A stretch of 23,513 nt of DNA from Eimeria necatrix (lineage: Eukaryota > Apicomplexa > Conoidasida > Eucoccidiorida > Eimeriidae): contig NW_013654443.1 of assembly GCF_000499385.1 (NCBI RefSeq), forward strand, positions 1 to 23,513, read 5' to 3'. The first letter of the stretch is position 1. Each line of letters starts with the position of its first letter. Made by a program: the position numbers and the translations under genes. A model generated the notes under the pieces. The model was not told where the DNA came from. It searched no databases and saw nothing but the letters and a program-made list of their open reading frames with translations. Positions 20,304 through 23,513 of the stretch are shown one piece after another.

Positions 20304-21839
20304 AAAGGAACAGCTCTTTGTCTCCTGGAGTTTCTAAATATTGTTTTGGCGCTTTTTGACGTATGTTCATTCAATTATTTAAAATAGCTAATCACATCAG
20401 TCAGCCCATCAGTTGGTTGTTTGGTGAGAGCACCGCCCCGTTACTTGCACAGAACACTGTTGGGAGAGGCAAATGTGCTCAGGATTTAATACATCATATT
20501 CATATTTGAGTAGCTCTGAGCGCTGTGACGGGCTCAACCAGCAAGGACTTCCAGATTTTAGAGAGCTCGTTTAGCCTGTCAGCTCTCCCCCAGTGGCCAC
20601 GGAGTTGGCTTGCCCATGTCAGTGAAGTTTATTTCTACGCGGACAGTTTCGCTTTTGTTATTAACGACATGCTAAAAGATTGGTATATCGAGAAGTCAGA
20701 AGCCTAAGGCTTTGCTGGCGGCTACTGGGGCTGTTCCCCAGAACAGGAATTCGAGACGGCGCTTCTTGAAAGAAGTTCCGGGCTTTACCAATGGGATTTA
20801 AAGCGTCAGCCATAGGCCTAAATAAAAAAACAAACAAAAGTAATACTTTTCAATAGAAGCGCAGTGCACGGTAACGGGGCGCCAGTTGGAAATAGGCGGG
20901 GAAAGCCAATTGCATTCTTCATGCAAAAGTTTCCACTCAGGCATAGCTAGCCATTTTCACGGGGCAAAGGGTGATCACTGACACATAAGTAAACACTTTT
21001 CCGCGTTCCGTTTGTCTCTCCTTTTTGCGAATCTGTGGATTCTCCCGAAGATATTAATGTTAATTCTTGTTCTCCTTTTCACAATTTGGGGGTGGAAGCA
21101 CAGGGGTCTTGCAGTGTGAAATGAAACCTTTGTCTTCACCAAATATTACAACCCAAAAGCCTTGTTCTCCCAGCCAGCCAGCACCAGATGCGCACGTCTT
21201 AGCTGCACTTGTGAGGCATGCAGATCAGCTTTTGAAGGGAAATTTAAAGAAGGTTCGAAGCAGTTGCCAGCTACAGTCAGGGAAGCCCACTGGCAATGCA
21301 TTGGAAAGAAACTCAGATCGCAGCACATCATCAAACACCTGAAACGTTTTAGCACAAAAACAGAATTCGAAATGGTCCTAGGAGCACATTTCAAGGACTA
21401 TTTCGGCAATTTACACTTGTGAGTGCCGGCATGCAACGCTTGTGCCTTTGCAGCGAAACTTGTGGCCCTGAAACCGCCAGCATAATCCAGCCGCCATCTA
21501 ACAGCTGGCGATCTGCGAAACGCTAAAAGAAAACGGCCCTAGTTCCTTTTGCTGTGCTTTGTGTAAGCTGAAGCACTCAGAGCTCCCAAAACTGAAGGAT
21601 TTCAGGGGCGCAAAGCCTTTCTATTTCCGGTTTTAGTTTCTACTGAGTGCATTTCTTTAGACTGCTATGAGAGCTGCAGCGCACTAAGAGCCACTATTTC
21701 ACATTCACCTCTAAACAGTGGTGCTTTTGCGGGAAACTACAGGTGCGGGCATTAATCAGGAAGGAAAGATGAGCCTTTTCGTGTTTCCACCACAGCGTAG
21801 CAGCTGGCAAACTTGCTCCTAAGGGAATAGTACGTTATC
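20304..21839. other. CAG-free intergenic stretch
   Basis: There is no supported gene. Two + frames, 20525-20707 (GTG start, 60 codons) and 21162-21422 (86 codons, Cys- and Lys-containing), are the most protein-like, but they match no family known to me and have no visible exon partners. A short GC hairpin, CTGGGG/CCCCAG, lies near 20725-20741. Confidence 0.5.
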
Positions 21840-23051
21840 GCATGCAGCAGCAAGCCACACCCATTGCTGCTGCTCTCACAGCTGCTGGAGAGCACAACTG
21901 GAGCTTCGGCTACTCCTGTAAATGGATACTCTCATTACTTGATCTCCCTTGAATTCATGTTCGCTGCATTCGCTGCCACCACTGCCGCTGCCACCCTCTT
22001 CCTTAATAAACCTTCAAAGTGCTGCAACACGAGAGGAGCAGCCGCGGGCTATGCTGTGCTCTAACGGCAGAGGCTGCCTTGCTGCTCTTTCCGCCGGAGT
22101 TGCTGCTCCTGCTGCCCCTCCGCCTTTAACGCTACCACTCGCAGCAGCCCTCCCACACTCGTTGGTGCTGCCGCCATCACTGCTGCTGTACTACTCTGTC
22201 AACTGCAGAGAAAGCTGTGTACCGCAGCAAGACTGCTGCGGACGGAAACGAAGGCAGCAGCAGCAGCAGCAGCGCCCGGCATCAGCACAGGACACGCCAC
22301 ACTGCAGCAGCTCTCTGGTGTAGCGACGCTCTCGCTACGCTGCTACCTCGAATCCTCTGAGAGTTGCGTGACTAACAGGAATTAGCTAAATACACCGAAG
22401 AGAAGCAGTTGACTATATACTTCTAACTAGCAGCTGCACAGCTGCAGCTGTAGCAGCAAGCGGGGTTGCAGCTGCTTGCGCAGGGCCTGCGCCGCTTGGT
22501 AGTGGAAGGCTTAAGGTCGGTTTAAGTCTGTGTCCTTAAATTCGTTAGGTGGATTTAATGTGAATTTTAGTGGTCGGAATGGAGGAGCGTCGATTGTGCT
22601 GCAGCAGGAGCAGCAGCACGAGCAGTTGCGGGCTGGCGTGGGTGCAGCAGCAGCTGCTGCTGAACACACTGGCGCAGCGCGCTGCAGCGGCGGCTGGCGC
22701 TGGCGGCTTTCCCCGCGGTATTTTTTGAAATTAAATGGAAAATTAATAAAACTTGGCGGTGAAGAGGGGGAGCTGGGGCGCTTGAGGCTGGCAGGGCTTC
22801 GATGGTGGAGCGGCGGGGAGCGGCAGCAGCCGGGCGGCGCAGCGCATGTGGGGGCTGGGCTGTGGGGGGGCTGGCTGCTGCGGCGCGGGTGAAGGGCGGG
22901 CAGCAGCAGCAGCAGCAGAGGCGAGCACTCTGTGGTTTGAAAGCGTTTGCTTTGCAAGCAGTGCGAGGTTAAGAATAGCGGGCCGTGAGCGTGCGAGCGG
23001 AGCTGCGTTCTTGGCGAGGCGTTTGGAAGCACCAGTGCCGCTGCTGCTGCG
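21840..23051 (+). other. CAG-rich region upstream of RPS14 (promoter and leader)
   Basis: CAG/CTG words resume at 21840 and extend in patches to the RPS14 start codon. Open frames at 21949-22323 (+) and 22511-23212 (-) cover parts of it but look like by-products of the repeats; the minus one overlaps the RPS14 exon. A T/A-rich gap at 22530-22580 and 22715-22760 separates GC-rich patches and may mark the core promoter, which is inference only. Confidence 0.4.
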
Positions 23052-23117
23052 ATGTCGGGGAAAAAGAGCGAGTCGGGCGCTGCAGCGGAGGCTTCCGCGG
23101 GCGCCGCAGCCCCTGCA

Positions 23118-23155
<38 letters not shown>

Positions 23156-23465
23156 GCCGGGCCTCGGCCCCCAGGCCCGCGAAGACGAACTCGTCTTCGG
23201 AGTCGCCCACATCTACGCCAGCTTCAACGACACCTTCATCCACGTCACTGACCTCTCCGGCCGCGAGACTCTCGTGCGCGTCACTGGCGGCATGAAGGTC
23301 AAGGCCGACCGCGACGAGTCTTCGCCGTACGCGGCGATGATGGCCGCGGGCGACGTGGCCGCTCGCTGCAAGGAGTTGGGCATAACTGCGGTGCACGTGC
23401 GCGTGCGGGCCACGGGGGGCACTAAGAGCAAGACTCCGGGGCCCGGGGCCCAGTCCGCCCTCAGG

Positions 23466-23509
<44 letters not shown>

Positions 23510-23513
23510 GGGG
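23052..23513 (+). CDS. RPS14: 40S ribosomal protein S14 (uS11), first exon, runs off the window
   Basis: The product is the small-subunit protein uS11, part of the 40S platform that contacts 18S rRNA near the mRNA exit. The start is MSGKKSESG, followed by an Ala-rich insertion (residues 18-34). From V48 the protein is unmistakable: [15 protein letters not shown], then [38 protein letters not shown] and [19 protein letters not shown]. The conserved frame stops being family-like at codon 138 (AGG, 23463-23465), where the family continues with about 30 more residues. CTCAG|GTCTGC at 23464/23465 can serve as a splice donor, so coding sequence probably ends at 23464 and the CTG run beyond is intronic. 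If it were read through, about 14 alanines would be inserted into a very conserved region. The N-terminal extension is longer and more Ala-rich than usual for S14. Confidence 0.95.
23115..23153 (+). repeat. GCA run (poly-Ala) in the RPS14 N terminus
   Basis: Twelve GCA codons with one ACA give an Ala/Thr run (residues 22-34) just before the conserved core of the ribosomal protein. Confidence 0.9.
23467..23508 (+). repeat. CTG run beside the probable RPS14 donor site
   Basis: Fourteen uninterrupted CTG units begin two bases after the proposed GT donor. The sense-strand unit is CTG here but GCA/CAG in the exon. Confidence 0.9.

Noticed and set aside
19825..20304. 159-codon + frame beginning with a leucine-rich, signal-like stretch
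   Set aside because: The leucines come from CTG runs in the upstream leader of the minus-strand LLPH-like gene; the rest has no conserved feature.
21162..21422. 86-codon + frame with Cys and Lys residues in a CAG-free stretch
   Set aside because: Protein-like by eye, but no family recognised, no start context and no partner exon; not enough to call a gene.
22511..23212. 233-codon minus-strand frame upstream of and overlapping RPS14
   Set aside because: It overlaps the certain RPS14 exon and consists of Ala, Pro and Ser from triplet repeats; no conserved motif.
1..23513. CRISPR array, insertion sequence, retroelement or viral gene
   Set aside because: The repeats are triplet runs, a coding 54-bp tandem array and purine-rich degenerate blocks without regular spacers; no reverse transcriptase, integrase, transposase or capsid-like motif was seen in any frame.

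Overview
The window looks like nuclear DNA of a coccidian apicomplexan of the Eimeria type. Three things point that way: intron-containing eukaryotic genes; a ribosomal protein gene of plainly eukaryotic type; and many CAG/GCA/AGC trinucleotide runs inside exons, introns and leaders, which give poly-Ala, poly-Gln and poly-Ser runs in otherwise conserved proteins. That last feature is a known hallmark of Eimeria genomes. The species cannot be fixed from the sequence alone. There are no prokaryotic, viral or mobile-element genes that I can recognise.

Layout: 1-2.3 kb holds a long, unrecognised, acidic and proline-rich open frame (+) with six 54-bp tandem repeats and no CAG runs. 2.5-5.6 kb is a gene-poor, CAG-free stretch. 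5,999-10,719 (+) is a four-exon membrane transporter of the major facilitator superfamily, best matched to the MFSD1 type, with a loop of about 570 residues of CAG-derived low complexity in its middle. A purine-rich degenerate repeat fills its second intron, and a second copy lies just downstream of the gene. 12.28-12.53 kb holds an orphan exon-like frame with a possible LisH motif. 13,666-17,060 (+) is a two-exon type II membrane glycosyltransferase with a DxD motif. 18,531-19,784 (-) is a two-exon small basic gene with an LLPH/DUF2423-like start, convergent with the glycosyltransferase. 23,052 to the end (+) is the first exon of 40S ribosomal protein S14 (uS11). Its conserved frame stops at a probable splice donor, directly followed by a run of 14 CTG units.

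The genes do not form a pathway. They are independent housekeeping or cell-biology genes: vesicle or lysosome-type transport, Golgi glycosylation, ribosome assembly and translation. The joins between exons were worked out by hand from reading frame, splice dinucleotides and continuity of protein families. The transporter (3,729 coding nt), glycosyltransferase (3,162 nt) and LLPH-like gene (645 nt) models are each divisible by three and free of internal stops. The most notable genome-level pattern is the partition of the window into CAG-rich blocks (genes and their upstream leaders) and CAG-free blocks. The six-mer GCATGC also looks over-represented.
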